From Karalla daura (lineage: Eukaryota; Chordata; Actinopteri; Chaetodontiformes; Leiognathidae): a stretch of 64,000 bases of DNA. The position numbers were made by a program, and so were the translations under genes. Numbering within the stretch: the first letter of the stretch is position 1; the number at the start of each line of letters is the position of its first letter. Under the pieces are notes generated by a model that ran no database searches, had not been told where the DNA came from, and saw only the letters and a list, made by a program, of their open reading frames with translations. The stretch spans positions 6,198,433 through 6,262,432 of the forward strand of contig CM055200.1 of assembly GCA_029224185.1 (NCBI GenBank), read 5' to 3'. Below, piece by piece: positions 33,112 through 47,700 of this stretch.

Positions 33112-35069
33112 CATCCTCTTCTTGAAAGAACTTGTATACTGTAAATATTTCAAGTAAAAACTTAAAATGCATCCATCCATTCATTCATTCTCATGAAACA
33201 TCTTATGTTACAGTTTAGTGTATTACAATTGAACAGAACAGATGGCTGAATGCAAAGCTGTAGATGATTACTATAGGTTTAATGTAGATTAAAGTATCAC
33301 TTATGTAACATGACTTTGTCTCTGCTCCTGCCTCCGTCATCCACTGCTGCTCTGTAGTACTCGATCCCCTCACCTTGCTTCTATTTTCTACAGTGACTCA
33401 CGCAAAACATTCTTACTTGGAAAAATCAGACCTTCAGCTGATTACCCAATTTCTTTTGGAGCTGCTTCAGGGTAAAATCAGTGATCGGGAGTCAATCACA
33501 CAGAGTTTTGGCCCAACACCCTGCTGACGGAAACATGAACTGGCCTTAACTCACAGGGCGACCTTCAGCTGGCCCTCTGCTTCATTGCCTCCATGTTGAA
33601 CTTTAATGTGAACGTGTGAGATTCTGTCTCCACCGACACGCGTGACTCCCACTCCCACATATGCCCTTCCCAATCGAGCGTCCATTCAAAAGCTGACACA
33701 CTGTGAGTGCTTACAGCCGGGGTGCAGCCAGTCCTGCCAACGCCTTCTTTGCATTGAAGTCTCAGATGCCTTTTGCGTCGGGTCCTTGTCAGATGGTGTG
33801 TATTTTTAGGATCCACCTTTGTTTATTTCAGGTGATGCAGTGTTTTCTATATATATCATCTTGCTTTAAATAATTTTGCTTTAACAGAGCCAAACTTGTT
33901 CATTTCCATCCAAAGCAGTTCTGCATGAAACTGCAAACTCAAATCTCGTGGCTTGTTTCGGCAACTCTGCAACTCTGTGTAAGGTAGTTTTGTTCCATAT
34001 AAATGTGTGTATTAATTATTTAGTGAGTTTTCAGACACTTACATAATGTGAACTCTGACTATTTCACATAAAGATTCCTAACGGGCATTTGTCTTGATTG
34101 CACCAATCAGTGATGAAATTGTCCCCTAATATACAGTGAATGTAAGCTGTTGAATCTGGACCGTTTTTTAACAAGATTGGTGTTCAACACCAAACTGAGT
34201 TATATCAGAAGAAAGACCTTCATTTGTTCCCAAGAAACCAGTTTGGTGGCCTGTGCACAGTGAGTCAGTCCGGTTAGAGCTGACTGCCGGCTGCAGATAT
34301 GCAACTAGAAAAGAGGAACCGTAACACAGGCATTTATTTCAAGGAAACATCTGTGCAGAGCTCAGAAGCCCACACAGCCACTAAATTAGAAAACAAGATG
34401 CACCGATCGGTTGGTCAATAAACAAGAGCGGCAACTGGCAATGCCTGGAGAATGACACCAACAAAATGAGGTCAAAAGACTAATTGCACAAAAATTGCAC
34501 CAAAAAGAAAAAAAGCATGTCCAACGTCATTAGGAAGTTTCACAGCTGCGGGCACCGAAGTGACCTTTCACTCCAGGAGCGAATCCACTCCAGATGTGGA
34601 AGAAAACAACATCGCTGTGATACACTTGCAGCTGTGTGTATATTGTACCATTCCGGGAAGATCAGCCTCATCACAGGACCTTCAGTTTTTGACTGTTTGT
34701 CTGTGTGTGTGTGGATATGTGTGGATATGTGTGAGGGTGTGTATATATACACTTGGTTCGAGTGGGAGACGACTCCTCCAACGCGAGAATGAGTGGAAAA
34801 ATCAGGTGAGGCCAAGAAGTGATTAAACTCAAGTTAACTTCCCTCTCGGTGACAACACACACACACACATGTGCGTGTACGCACGGAGTCAGACTTATTT
34901 TTATGCTGCTGAGAGGCCGTAAAACACACACTTACGTTTGCTAATAAAATACACGCCTGTTGCTATACTGACGGCCCGGAGTGAGCAGTGGGTGTGCGCG
35001 CTGAAAGAGGACTCTGACTTTAAGACTTTGCCTCCAGAAACATAAGAAACCATGTGTGCCCGGACATAT

Positions 35070-35135
35070 GAACACACACACACACACACGCACACACACA
35101 CACACACACACACGCACATACACACACACACACAC
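35070..35135. repeat. (CA)n microsatellite
   Basis: About 65 bp of CA with single G interruptions. Confidence 0.95.
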
Positions 35136-35187
35136 CTTACATAATCTTTGCACGCATTTTAATCTGTGTTTGAGCCCTCCTGTTTAC

Positions 35188-35201
35188 GTTGCTATGGCAA
35201 C
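35188..35201. promoter_or_regulatory. X-box-like palindrome
   Basis: GTTGCTATGGCAAC is a close match to the RFX consensus, in CpG-containing DNA upstream of peli1. Confidence 0.35.
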
Positions 35202-37331
35202 GGCACCAACACCTCTCCTGGCCGTTTCCAAGGGGCTGGAAGCAGCAGACACACCTTCCTTTGATTCCACGGTTGAACGCGCTGCAGCCGGTTCGACTTC
35301 GCCACTGATGGATGTTTTGACAAGTGCTTCTCTTTCCAGGAGCCAATGAGCTGCACTTCTGTGCGAAGCGTCAGAAAATTATGAAAAATGTGCAGGGACA
35401 CACGCAGAGGCCGGGGCGGGGGTGGCGGTCTGATTACAGCCCTACGGGTGAACTGCAAGCACGCCGGACAAGGACAAACCCAGAGAGGTTTAGAGAATAT
35501 TATGTGTTGCGGATTAAAGTTTTAATGCTTCACCTGAAAACAGAGTAAATGTGGAATGGAGTGAGCATGAAATAGAGAAAACACAGGGTTATAAGTTGGA
35601 AGTGAAAGAAGAACACTTTGCAAGAAGCCTTAGAGGTTTTAAATGAATTAAAATCATGCATTTGCATGCAAATCAAGCATTTTAAGGAATGAAGTAACTC
35701 CTGTGTCATATGCATTTGATGAAGTTCCCCAAGTTCTGCAGTGAAGGTAGTGTTAACTCTCTTTGATAACTCAGTTCGCAATGAATGCCTGAATTTCTGA
35801 ATTTATGCAAAAATGGTGCCTATTAACAGGCCTATTAATCTGTTCTGGATCTTCACCCATTCCTTTTAATTCCTGAAACTGGTGTGCGAGACAATCTTCC
35901 AAGAGAAGAGACATCTGCAGCGAAGCGACGTGTGATGATTAAAATATTTCAAATCATCTCTGAGATTCACTTCCAGCCACAGATGTAGAAATACTCTTTT
36001 TGTATTAACTTCAAACCTCACTCTGAATAAACTGGAGATGAAAAGTTGCATCTGTCTGCAGAGGATTGAACACCGTTTTGATGTGTGTTGGTTGCGGCGG
36101 AGCTTCATTCCAGAACACCACAGTATCCCGGCTCAGAAACATTTATAGTTAAGACTTTAGGCAGATTTCACCCAGAGAGCGGGTTATTGCGGTGTCTGTG
36201 TCTGGCAGGACGCAGGCCTCTGCTACTGCTACCGAGACTCGGTTATGATCTCAGGTTTATTGAGCAGCAGCGAGAAAAGAGCTTTTACCCCGCACTTCGC
36301 TCTGACATCATTCTTTCATCTTGAGTCACAGGCCAGAGATTGAGCTAAGAAGCACCATGTTCTATATATAATACGTCAAACTGCTAGAAGCAGAAGTAAG
36401 GTCATTACATTAATCCCGTTTAATAACAGTAAATCTTAATGGTCATTTCAGTGATTGTCTCAAACATGTGGCTTATCTGCTTTTCTCTTCTAAAAATTCT
36501 ACTTTAAATAGTGTTAAGATTCACAAGAAGACACAAGAAGTATTGTGTGGACGTCATTTTGAGCCTTGTGCAACTGTGACAAAGATGATTCAGATGGTCT
36601 ATAAAACGTAACCAACAATTAGACATTCACGTTCCCTGCCTGAAACACATTCTCACATACTTTTACATGAGTAAGACTTTCAAAGTGGGACTTCTTAACA
36701 GTGCAGAATTTGCATTAAAGTAAGGTATCTGCCTCACTTTATAAAAGCTGAAGGTCTACTTTTACTGCCAGGAACAGATCTGCTTTTGACCGTAGTTACT
36801 TAACCTGACACATTTTCTTTATTCCATTTTTAAAAAAAAATAAAAAATCAAACAAAAAAGCAAACAAACCGAGTCTCAACCAAACTGCATCTGCTCTGCT
36901 CCCATGTGACCCAGTGTGTGGGACTGCACCGAGGGCAGACTGTTCCCAATGAGCATTTTATCCTTTGTTGTTGTTGTGCGATAAGACCAAAACATAGCAA
37001 CAGCTGGGCTGCGTTCAGCCGCACAAGAGAGCCGGGAAGGCCTGCGCGGAGAAGTCTTCTTGCTGCTGTGACAGGATTATGTGATAGAAACATGCTGTGC
37101 TCACGCAGAGCCAAATATTAAATAACACTACTGTCCCGTGCTTGAGGGGCCGGGCTGAGTTCTGTTGTCATGCTGCCATGGTGACAGTAACCATGCACTG
37201 GATAATGTTTACTGAATGTTTAGCATATCACAAAGCAGGCACATAGGGTGACTGGACCAGATGAAACAAATGTCTGTGTGTGTGTGTTGCAACTCTGAAC
37301 TACTTCTTCAACTGGCAGACTTTATTGTTTT

Positions 37332-37335
<4 letters not shown>

Positions 37336-37381
<46 letters not shown>
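37336..37381. repeat. (GT)n microsatellite
   Basis: About 23 uninterrupted GT units. Confidence 0.96.
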
Positions 37382-37382
<1 letters not shown>

Positions 37383-38274
37383 CTGCGACTTTCTGTATTT
37401 GATTAACAAACTAAAGCCAATATCTGGGATTGTGAGTGGGTGCACTAACACCACTTTCCTCCCCTGGAAGTACGGGAACTATAGCGTAACGCTTCTGTCA
37501 GTGTGCGAGACAGTTCATAGCTCTGCATTATGTGGTCTGTACGTTCCAGTGTGCTCTATAGAGTAATATAGTCCAGATGTTGTTTTGTAGTAGCCCAAAC
37601 TAAACAGAAGGAAACGTGGTGACGGCCTTTCTCAATCTTTTCTAATGGGGTTTCAAAATACCCACACCTGCTTGCCCATATTATAGCACTGTTATTAGGC
37701 AACGGCCAGTATATCGAGGTTGTAAAGTGCTTAGGAGGAGTTTTAGGAGATAAGCATGCAGGCAGAAACAGGCAGGGCAACTGGCAACGTGTGCTTCCAT
37801 CTCATCTGTTGAAATCCCAGTTGACAGTGCAGTGAAGATAGAACTGAAGGCTCCTTAAACTGTGTGAAAGCTGCCGGTAAAAGTCATTTTAATTGTGCAA
37901 AGTTAGATATGAGTGCAAAAATGGTTTACTCTGATAGAGGAACTTAAGGTACAAGAAATCTTTGTGCATGCATGCATGCATTTCTATGCAAAGACAGAAA
38001 TTTCAAGTACTGATGTACGGATTGGTTTGTCCACTACTTTGGTCCATTTCTTCAATGTGTCCTTGTGTTAGGCCTTTAAAGGGGTCCTTGAATAGTTGAA
38101 TGAACTTAATTACATAAAAGCTATGGAACATTAGATTCACCAGAAATGACTCAGATGCTATTTTACAGCTATTATACAATCCCTTTGCTCAGTGCGGGAA
38201 TGCTATAGTCCATCCCTGCACAGATCTGTGTCATGCTTATATGGCTTAATGATGACTTGCTGTCTTGCCACTTG

Positions 38275-38570
38275 GCGCCACTGTGCCTCAAGGATAGTTT
38301 GGTTGCCTATCGATCAGAAGGTCAGTGGTTTGATTCCAGCGCCTGCGATGTCCCTAAATTTACAAGTATCTGGAAGTATCCTGACACTGAACCCCAAAGG
38401 TGGCTCTGATGCTGCATCATCAGGTGTCAATAGTTAAATCAGATGGAGCGTGAAGGGTAGCCTCTGGCAACAGTGTTTGAACGGGTGTGATTGAGACTTG
38501 TGACGCAGACTGTGAAGAGCTTTGAGTGGTGGTGTAGGCTAGAAGAGTGCTACATAAGCACCCGTCCTCT
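38275..38570 (+). mobile_element. tRNA-derived SINE-type element
   Basis: It has an A-box-like TAGTTTGGTTGCCTAT (38295-38310), a B box GGTTTGATTCC (38327-38337), ACACTGAACCCCAAAG and an AAGAGCTTTGAGTGG motif, and ends near GTGCTACATAAGCACCCGTCC-like sequence, matching a repeat common in teleost genomes. Diverged, hence old. Confidence 0.7.
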
Positions 38571-39609
38571 CTCATAAATGATCACGTGACTCAACGCTTA
38601 TGTTATGTCTTTGTCCATCTCTGAAATATATGCACGAAGGAAGACCTGATGATTTTTTTTTACCTGTTGCATGTTGTCTTTGGCTGGATATAGATGTTAT
38701 TCAACAAAGTCAAGGCAAAAGTGTCTTTTCATCCTGACGCCTCGATGGCTCGGCGTGCAAATGTAACTGCAGCTTATCAGCAAGAGAGGTATTGGACAAA
38801 AATGCTGGTTTTCTCCGGGAGATCTTTATTTACCAGACAACTGCTTTGTATTGCCAATTAGATTTTTTACAAATCAAACAGAACGGACATTGAAGTATAA
38901 ATCACCCAATAAAGCCACCAAAACCACAGCCGAGCCATCCTAAGTCAATAAAGGGAATGGATTATTGTACAATCAATAATCGTACTCCGTGCTATGTGTC
39001 TGCTCTGATGTGTCTGCGCTTTTTCTGCTGCATGACATTGATTCGATTTCATATTTTTCTGCTTTGTACTGAGGATGACATACGTTGCTCTTCTCCCCCT
39101 CCTCTATACTGGTGTTTGCATGTAGACAGACCCTCTTTCGCTGGTCCAAGACATCATTGCTGCATATAATATCCATGCAGGAAAGGCTTTCTGAATGATT
39201 TTCATGATGTCCTCTGAGTCGAGCTAAATTGTTTTTGTGTTCCCGTAGAGGTGATGAAATCATCGACCATATTCTGAACACCGTGACCTTTGCAGTCATA
39301 CGCTGCATCGTTACCCTGGACGGCAGTGATTGTGAAGCCGAGCTTCATCTCTGGCTGACAAACATTTCATCCAAAGGCCTCTGCAGCCGCTTGTCAGACG
39401 GCAAAGAAAAATGGAGGAATGGAAAAAGTTGTATAATCACATGATGTGTTGTTGCAAAATGATTAGGGGGAAAATGTAAACCAGATGCAGACAGCTGTAA
39501 ATTGGACTTAACTCTAAACGGCACGGTAATTCTCCATTCATTAGAGTCTGGGCAACACTGGAACATCTGGATCAGTTTCATCAATTACTGTCAGTGCTCA
39601 TCCACTGTG

Positions 39610-39810
39610 TTTGATTACCCCTATTGCCTTTGTTCTCCCATGATTACCATTTAATGGAGCGTTTTTGTACGTCCTTTCACATGTCACATGCGTACTACGT
39701 GGCAGAGGCCTACGAGACTTTGGGTGTCACTGCGCGTAATTACAGAGTCGCTGGCTGTAATTAGACAGGGTGTCGTCACTGAGATCCCCAACCACTGTAA
39801 TTGACCTCGG
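39610..39810. promoter_or_regulatory. Homeodomain-motif cluster, possible enhancer
   Basis: TAATTA (39737), TAATTA (39758) and TAATTG (39798), each preceded by a G/T-rich base pair pattern, in complex non-repetitive sequence. Confidence 0.3.
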
Positions 39811-41319
39811 ATAGACAACCAAGACTCCCATCTCACACTAAACGTAAGGAGTGTTTGAATAACAGCCTGTCAGTAAAGTTGTCATCTGCCTCACGAGGTG
39901 TGCCATTACTTTATGACACGTTTTTCTCTTGTCAAAATGCAGCGCATGATCAATAGTTTGCGCACACACAGGAGAATTACATGGGGACTTTTACCTATAT
40001 GCATGAAGCAGACAGCCTGGGGCTTTGCTTGTGGGAGACAGCTTGTTTCTCACAGGTTTTTTTCTCTTCGTGTGCATCTGTTTCGGGTCAGATGATTCAT
40101 GGGAAGCGATGGTCATGTTTGAAGAGTCCCCGCGTTGAAATGATAAGAGCGCTTTTATGTGACGGGAGACGTGCGCGTGGAGAACAAGGCCGGAGGGAGC
40201 TGGGATACCTGTTGGAAACCTGCTGGGAGCCACATGTGATCTCCTCCAGCTTTACCGTCATGTGAGACTCTGCTGTAAGAACACACTGCATGTTCAGAGT
40301 GCGCTCGCGTCCGCGCTCCCCCGTGTGCACACGCTACGAGCGTGTAGCGATGTTCAATGAAATCTATTCAACATTTCATCGGCGGAGGAATCCTTAATTC
40401 TCCTGTCAGGTCCACCGGGTTTTCACAAGCTGACGTTACATCTCACGCTGACATTGATCTGACATTGATTCTGGTGGTTTTAAGTTATCATCTATCATAT
40501 GGGTTTAGGGGAAGGTGTGCCTTTTGTTCAGTATGAACAGACGCTCACACGCGCGCACACACACCCTCAGACCAAACTGTTGTATAACAACGTATGCCGG
40601 CGCGTGACATAACCGAGCAAACAGAAAACGGAGGGCATTGAAATCTGTGTCTACCTGCGCCGAGGATCTAAACTGACACCATGAGTCAGCTGTTCTAACA
40701 TCGGCAGCGAAAAACAAACAGGGAGTCACATTTGATACGCCTCGAACGTGAGGGAGCCGGAGCAGGCTCGCAGCAGCTCATTTCAGCGGAGAGGGGAGAC
40801 AAGCAGACTAACACACACAAACACACGCGCTTGTTGGTTTTGGTCTTCCCACCAGACATGTTGACTAAAACAAAAATACACAACAATGACTGCCTTCTAC
40901 TGAAAAGCGCAGCCATGCATAACACAGACTTGACAGCGGGTCGAAAATATTGTGGCAACCAAATATGGGGAGGGTGTGAGCAAAACAAAATAAAAAAAAC
41001 AAAAAGAGCAAAACAAATTGGCTTTGCCAAGAGAGGCTCATAATTGAAATTTTATATTGAGGGGTCTTATTATCTTAAATGAGTAGCTTACACTGGCCCA
41101 ATCTGGAAATGTAAATGTTTGTTTAAACTACGAAAAGTGCATATTAATCTATTTACATTTGCAAGTGGGTGAAAGAGGTCACAGCAGTTCATATGTCTAT
41201 TAAATTTAAACTAAACACAAACCAGAGAGTTGACGCTAAAAGAAACTGTCTTAAACAAATAAATACATCTCACTTAAACACAAACCGCATACACACAGCA
41301 GAGAACCAGAGCACTCTCA

Positions 41320-41341
41320 CACACACACACACACACACACA
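41320..41341. repeat. (CA)n microsatellite
   Basis: About 11 CA units. Confidence 0.92.
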
Positions 41342-43600
41342 TGCTTGTGCAGAGTTCAAACTGTCAGGTTAAGATCTAGATTCCTCCGAGGCCAACGGGG
41401 TCATCAACATCGCCATGGCAACCGGCAACAACAGTGATGCAAGCGAACATGATGTCAGCGGCTGAATCTGTCGTCCGCGGCCTGCGGCTGTTTTTCTAAC
41501 CACAGGGATTTTTTATTTTTTTGGTATTGAGTAAAACCTGGCACTGCTCTGATATGCAGAAAGAGACAAACAGGACTGGGGGCGGGAGGGGGGGCTCGGA
41601 TTTTTCAACGAGGTTTATTGTTTCCAAAGTACAGGAGTAGAACTTCACCGAAGCCTGTCTGCTAACACAGAGCACACATGTTACAACACGGGAGTGTAAA
41701 TGCTTTATGTGCCCTTTGGGGAGGGGCGGCAGCGGCGGTGGTGGAGGTAGTCGACCGGAGAGTTTGAAGACGAGTGGAAATCTTGGCGAAATTTTCATAA
41801 TATGGGCGGCGGCAACTCAATATCGACCGGCAGAAGTTAATGAAAAATAAGTGGCCGCGTACAGCCCCAATAATCAAATCTGAATACAATTATAGCGGAG
41901 GAAAATATTAAAGGGGGGCTATTAAATGTTCCAATCGAAGTTAATGGGACTTTTAGCCTCGAATTCACCATAACGACCTAAATATTTGGGAAAACCACAC
42001 GGCTGGGCAACGGGCAGATTTGATTAACAGGGCACTGTGCATATAAGCAAACAAACCAACGGCTGGCAATATTTGAATAATACTCTGATTGGTGCACACA
42101 AGGACTGTTACGTCACCTTTTTTCCACCGAGCATGCCGCCACAACACACATAAATCCACAGAGAGCAGCTCAACTCATTCACTATTGAAAACTCGTATGG
42201 TAACACATCATCTGCATATTGGAAATAGTATGTTCGGTTACTATAATGACAATCTGAAATGTTTTACACTTGAGGAGTTTTGCTCCAAGATGAAGTTCCT
42301 TGATAGATTTCTGACTGGAATGTGGTTGATGAATGAGACCCAGATTTAATAGTTTTTAGTGAGTTTCTCGCAATTTCTCCAAAAAATTGAAGAACTGTTC
42401 TCACGACAGAACAAAATAATGCCTGTAATTTGAGATCAGCAGCTCCACTTTGATCACAGATTGTCCACCATTCTGAACTGAGGCACAGAGGTCCTCCCAC
42501 TGTGGATGTGGGGGATTCATCATGCACTTCCGGTCATAGTGAGAAAAGAAACAGAGCTACGGCAAATAACGTCACCGTTTGGCAAAAAACAAAAAATACT
42601 GCTGAGTCTGATTGTGGTAGAAAGCTGTTTCTGGGAGAGAAAGAAGCTACAGCTCCCATGTTCAATATGATCAGACGAGGGATGTCCCTTATAATGTGCA
42701 ACGGGAACACTGGTGAATGCACAGCAGAGCAGCAACACATGTAGCTTACACACAGCATATAATAGAAACATCTGGAATGCAATACAGTGCAAAGCAATCA
42801 GAAAGAGTACAAAGATTTGGGTAGATAATTTTAGTCAGTTAATCATCGTGTATACTCATCATAATATCATACAGTACGACTTGCATTATCAGCACTGTGA
42901 CACACAGGGAACATTCACAACACGTCTAAATCGCAAAGCATGCTGGTCTATGTGTTTCGTCCTGGGTAGAAACGTCAGCTTTCGTGCGTCCCAATGGATG
43001 TAAACATTTCTGAATGGTCATGAGATTGGCACACGATGCTGAGTCTAACGTTATCCATTTTTACGGAACTGTTGGAGATTTATTGGACTTGTACATTTCT
43101 TTTTTTTTTTGGCTCTAACTTGTGGACTCCTTGTGCCTGGTTCTGGTGCACAGATTTTGTTGCCTTTGGCCGGGAGCAGGAGTCCTGTTTCCTCATGTTT
43201 CCAGGCTTCAAGATAAACTCAGCAAACTGTCTCCCTGCTTTTTTTGAATCTGGAACCTTGAAGACAGAATAATTGATTTAGAGGTCAATATGTTACTGTG
43301 ATAACAGAGTACAGTTCTCTTTATTCTCTAGTTATTAGTCTATTATTTCAGCATGTTTTACGTTGATAAAAAATGTAAAAGGAAAAAATATTTAATTAAA
43401 ATGCTAATACTAAATCATGTTGCACATTTAAAACAATTCTAACAAAATTAAAAGTGTGCTAAGTGATGTCCATCATGTTCTACAATCCAATTAGATAAAC
43501 ATCTAATTTTTTCAGATTTCCTAGATTTTTCTTCCCTTTTCCCCACAGTGCTGAGACCACAACATCCCAAAGGCACGTCACTACGACAAGAATCGAAAGC

Positions 43601-44621
43601 AGCATTACTCCTGTGTGCTTTTATTTTGTAGGATTGTTGAAGGAAAACACGTTTCTCGTGGACACAGAATCTCTTCCACTCTGTCCGGCAAAGTGGATCA
43701 TAATCCAAAAAGAAAAAAAACAAAACAAAAAAACAAAAAAAAAAAACCATCACCAATGTCAAACCAAAGTTTTTTTTCCTCTCTCCCAAGAGATGCAAAA
43801 CACACGATTCATCTGGAGTGAAAACTACAGTGGTGAGCACCTGGTAGCGCTTCCTGTCCCACATGGGACAGGACGCAAATCCAAACGGACAAACTACAGA
43901 GGAGGCCGCAATCCTCTCATCTGCTTGTTAAACAAGTGGAAATAAAAACATCTTTGAAATTTTCTTCTTGTGCCGACTCCTTTAAAATTCTACGTGTTAA
44001 GAGTTTAAAGTTAAACACTTTTTTTTTTCAAAGACAATATTCTCTGTACAGACAAAACTTGGCGTCCTACAGTTAGAACTGGTGTTTTCACCATCAAATT
44101 TCTGTATTAGCATTAAGACTGAGGGCGAAAACAGAAAAAAAAAGAAGACCCTGAGTTGATATGTGGCCCATTCTGGGGGTAAAAGGCTTCAAGAAGTTGC
44201 ACAGAGAAGAGAAACAAAGCCCAAAACTACACTCCACCTTCATTTTTTGACATGATATTCTGCTATCGTGCCCGAGCCTTCTCCGAGTCATGAACTTCTA
44301 CGTGCAGAATTTTGATATTTCACCCATGAGTGTGAACGGGCCACAGCAACTGTAGCAGGATCAGGCCGCCGACTGGAGGCTGCGTGTCAGTGTGGGTCTG
44401 TGTGTGTGTTTGTGATGCAGGTAATCCAGAGGGAGGGAGACTGATACATCACTCTCATCAGCACATTAAAGCTCCCTCCTCCTGCTCCGCCCTGCCCTGC
44501 CTCGGTGTGTCCGCAGACAGGACGCCCAGGTGAGAGTGTGGCTGCTGAGGCTCGACGACTCCGCCCCCAGGCTGTAGAGCTGAGTTGGTGGGGGGGGGGG
44601 GGGTGCTCCGGTGTCAGGCCA
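43601..44621 (-). other. Region downstream of the abch1 stop, presumed 3' UTR
   Basis: Directly follows the stop codon on the minus strand. A possible polyadenylation signal AATAAA reads on the minus strand at 43625-43620. A C-run (44590-44603 as G on plus) sits 20 nt after the stop. No other gene seen. Confidence 0.3.
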
Positions 44622-44728
44622 TCACGTCCTCAACTTCAGGATGACCGTGGCCAGGATGAGGAAGAAGGTGTTCCAGCCCAGGGTGACAGCAAAGCCTCGC
44701 CACACCATCATGTGAGACAAACCCCAAC
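44622..44728 (-). CDS. abch1: abch1 exon e19: TM6 and stop
   Basis: WGLSHMMVWRGFAVTLGWNT, then FFLILATVILKLRT and TGA. The last span and short cytosolic tail. Confidence 0.94.
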
Positions 44729-47700
44729 CTGTCGAAGGGATCTGTGTTAGTAATCACAGTTCAGACGCTGCATTTTAGTGGTCTTACCGCTGGAAGGACT
44801 GCCGGAAAGAAGTAAGTTTGCTTAGCACTGAATATAAAAGACCATTACCCAGCTTTTATGCCTCACATGGTCAGAATTCATCAAGAGCATGTTGTGCTAC
44901 AATTCATACTATTTTCTGCATATCATTTTTAATGCATTTATTACACCACCAAATGTGTTGTCCAGTAAAGCCTATGCACTCTGGACACTAACATAAACAG
45001 CACACATTCATCCCTGGTGCCAGTTAAGAGTGTCGAATTGGTCTTAACAAGCTTATTTTTGGTATTTGGGTAAAAATCCACACACACATTGGGAGAAATG
45101 CAAAGTCCACACTCTGTCCAACTCAGGCCCTTCTTACTCTGAGGCGACAATGCTAACCACTCAGCCACTGTTTTACCACTACACTGTCTCCTTCAGGTTA
45201 AATAAAATCATAAAATAGCAGACTTATTGTGACTGAGTGTTCGATGCTTAATCCACATACTGAAGATCAAGGGTCATTATTGACCTTGGAAACAGAAGAG
45301 GAGTAGAGGAGGAGTAGTTTAATTTGTTTAAAAACTGCTGAAGGAACTTTTCATGTTCCAGTGAATCCAATCAATGAATGATGTGGCGGGAGGGGAAGGG
45401 GGTTATACATAACAAAAAAAAAAAAAAAAAGACTCAGTATCTCATCCCCCAAATGGAATCCTGACACTGTAAACTCCGGCCTGCATCTCGTCTTCCACTG
45501 CACCCCCACGATAAGCTTCTCCAGGAGGAAATGGCTCCTCTGACTTCCTGTGATCGGCCCCCCTCCCCCCTCCCCCACCGCCTCCACCGGTATCGTGTAA
45601 CGCGGAGGCAGCTCAGGGCTGTCGTCGGGTCTCATTGTTCGGAGCCGGCGAGGTCAACACGAAGCGGAGAGACTGAGCGAGACGGGGCGACACCGCCGCA
45701 CCTCACGTTCCAGGAAGCCGCGTTCCACAGGATCCGCGGCTGATTAAAGATTTAGACGAGCGGCTCGCTCGCCGGTTACGTTACGTGTCTGAGGCTGAAA
45801 CATTATGAAAGGGATGTCTGCGTTGTGTAACGTGTGTGTGTGTGCGTGTGTGTGCGTGTGAGTGTGTTACCTCTGTACATGATACAGCGCAGGGCCTCGG
45901 AGGCGTAGGTCTGAGGCAGGACCAGGCTGAGGTAGCGTAGGGGATAGGGGATACACTCCACAGGCCAGATGATACCTGCAGCACAGCATGTACGACATCA
46001 TTCACCTGTCACCTGCACGTCACTTTACTGTGCCCGTGTGCAAGACTTCTCATCTGTGCAGTACAGTCAGAATTCTTCCACACAAATGCTGCTCTTTGTT
46101 TTTCTACATATAGTTTTAGTGCATGTGTGCATATTAGTTTCTGTTTCTATTCACTTAAACTGACTGACTACTATAACATAGCAACACATACAGTGCAGTA
46201 TGTTACTAGGAGCTCTATTCTTATTCTTTGTGAATATATATAAATAGAAAAGTACTTTATTTATCCCCGTGGTCATATTTCAATATTATATCACAACATA
46301 TGTTCAACTATCTGCATTTCTTTATCAGGTTAATAAACATCTTTTAAATCTCCTCTTAAAGTACATTTTTACAGATTTTACCCTCATTAGCCCCATAATG
46401 CTGTAATGCAGTTAAATAGTCTCAGGTTTCTCCTGTTTGTGATGCTCCATCCAGTGAAGTAAGAGAGAGCGTGTCAGCCAAAATAAACAGGATGTGACAT
46501 CAGCCCAAGTTCGGCTGAGTGGCTGCTCTTGTGATTTATGTCATTTCACTTGATGTTCATCAGCAGGCGGAGTTTTCACACCACACGCTTACAGGACCTC
46601 TGAGGTTCAAAGGCGCAGTTGAGGAGACGCGATCAAAAGGTCCTTAAGCAGCTATTGCGTGGACCTATCGGTGAGATCTGTTTTTGGGTCAGGAAAAAAC
46701 TCTGAACACGGCAAAAGTCCTTTGCATCTTGTGACATCTCAGCAAAAGCTTTTTGGATCAAAGGGTATGAGCAATACCGCGGAGTTTCCCCTGCCTGGTT
46801 CCACATGTTTGAGAAAAAGATACTAAAGGAAGCAATCACTTTATATATAAAACACCTTTCAAAATGATTTAGAAAATCTCACAATAAGCAGGGAGCAAAG
46901 TGATCAGATAGAGATATTTGAATATCTGGCTCGTCGAGTTTTAAAATCAGCTCCAGGTGTTGATGCTAATGCTTTGATGTCCCAGTGCACAGAAGAACAG
47001 CAACACCTTCATACAAACAAACAGATTAATACCAGATCTAAACACTGGGCGGATAGTGCAGCTCGGCCTACCGCAGAGGATGAGGTTGGGGTAGAAGATG
47101 CCCAGCGCGGCCTGGTTGGCGCTCTGCTCATCGTCGATGCCGGCGGAGATGACGAGGCCGAAGGAGATGCCGGTGACGCCCTGCAGCACGATCAGGATGA
47201 TGACCAGCACCAGGGAGCCTTCGTTTGGCGTCTGCAGAGGGTGGAAAGAGATGGAGAGAAGGGGAGGGGTGAGAGGAGAGCAATGTGACACAAATCCAGG
47301 CTGTAGAAGACCTTTAAAAAGAATTGTTTCTGGTAAAGGCATTCAGCTAGGGCTGCAGCACTCATGTCTAACCAGCACTTATTTAGGATAAATGTCCACT
47401 TTGGAGGAGTGAACTGTCAAGTTTTGCAGTCAAAGTAAATGTACTAAAAGACCACGTAAGGTATAAAGCAGGTAAGATATGGATAAGATGCCTGAGGCCC
47501 TTGTTTTCTTACCAGTTTTCCAGCAGCCTCATCTGAAGCTTTGTTACTTTGCATCTTGCTACTCCCAAATTTCTAGACTTCTTTGTCTTTAATAGAATTT
47601 TCAAACCTTTGGATAGCCATTTATCTCTTAAATCCATCCATCTGTGCGTCAAACCTGTGAACACCCAGTTAAAGGTAAGTTCAAGCTATGGTTGGGTATA

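Larger units (their letters stand above)
31951..43600. other. AT-rich intergenic region
   Basis: No exon with domain similarity and proper splice sites was found on either strand. Contains palindrome cluster, old repeats, a SINE-type element, several CA/GT microsatellites and possible regulatory blocks listed separately. Confidence 0.6.

Noticed and set aside
46974..47288. Plus-strand frame rich in Asp/Glu/Gly
   Set aside because: Antisense image of abch1 exon e17.
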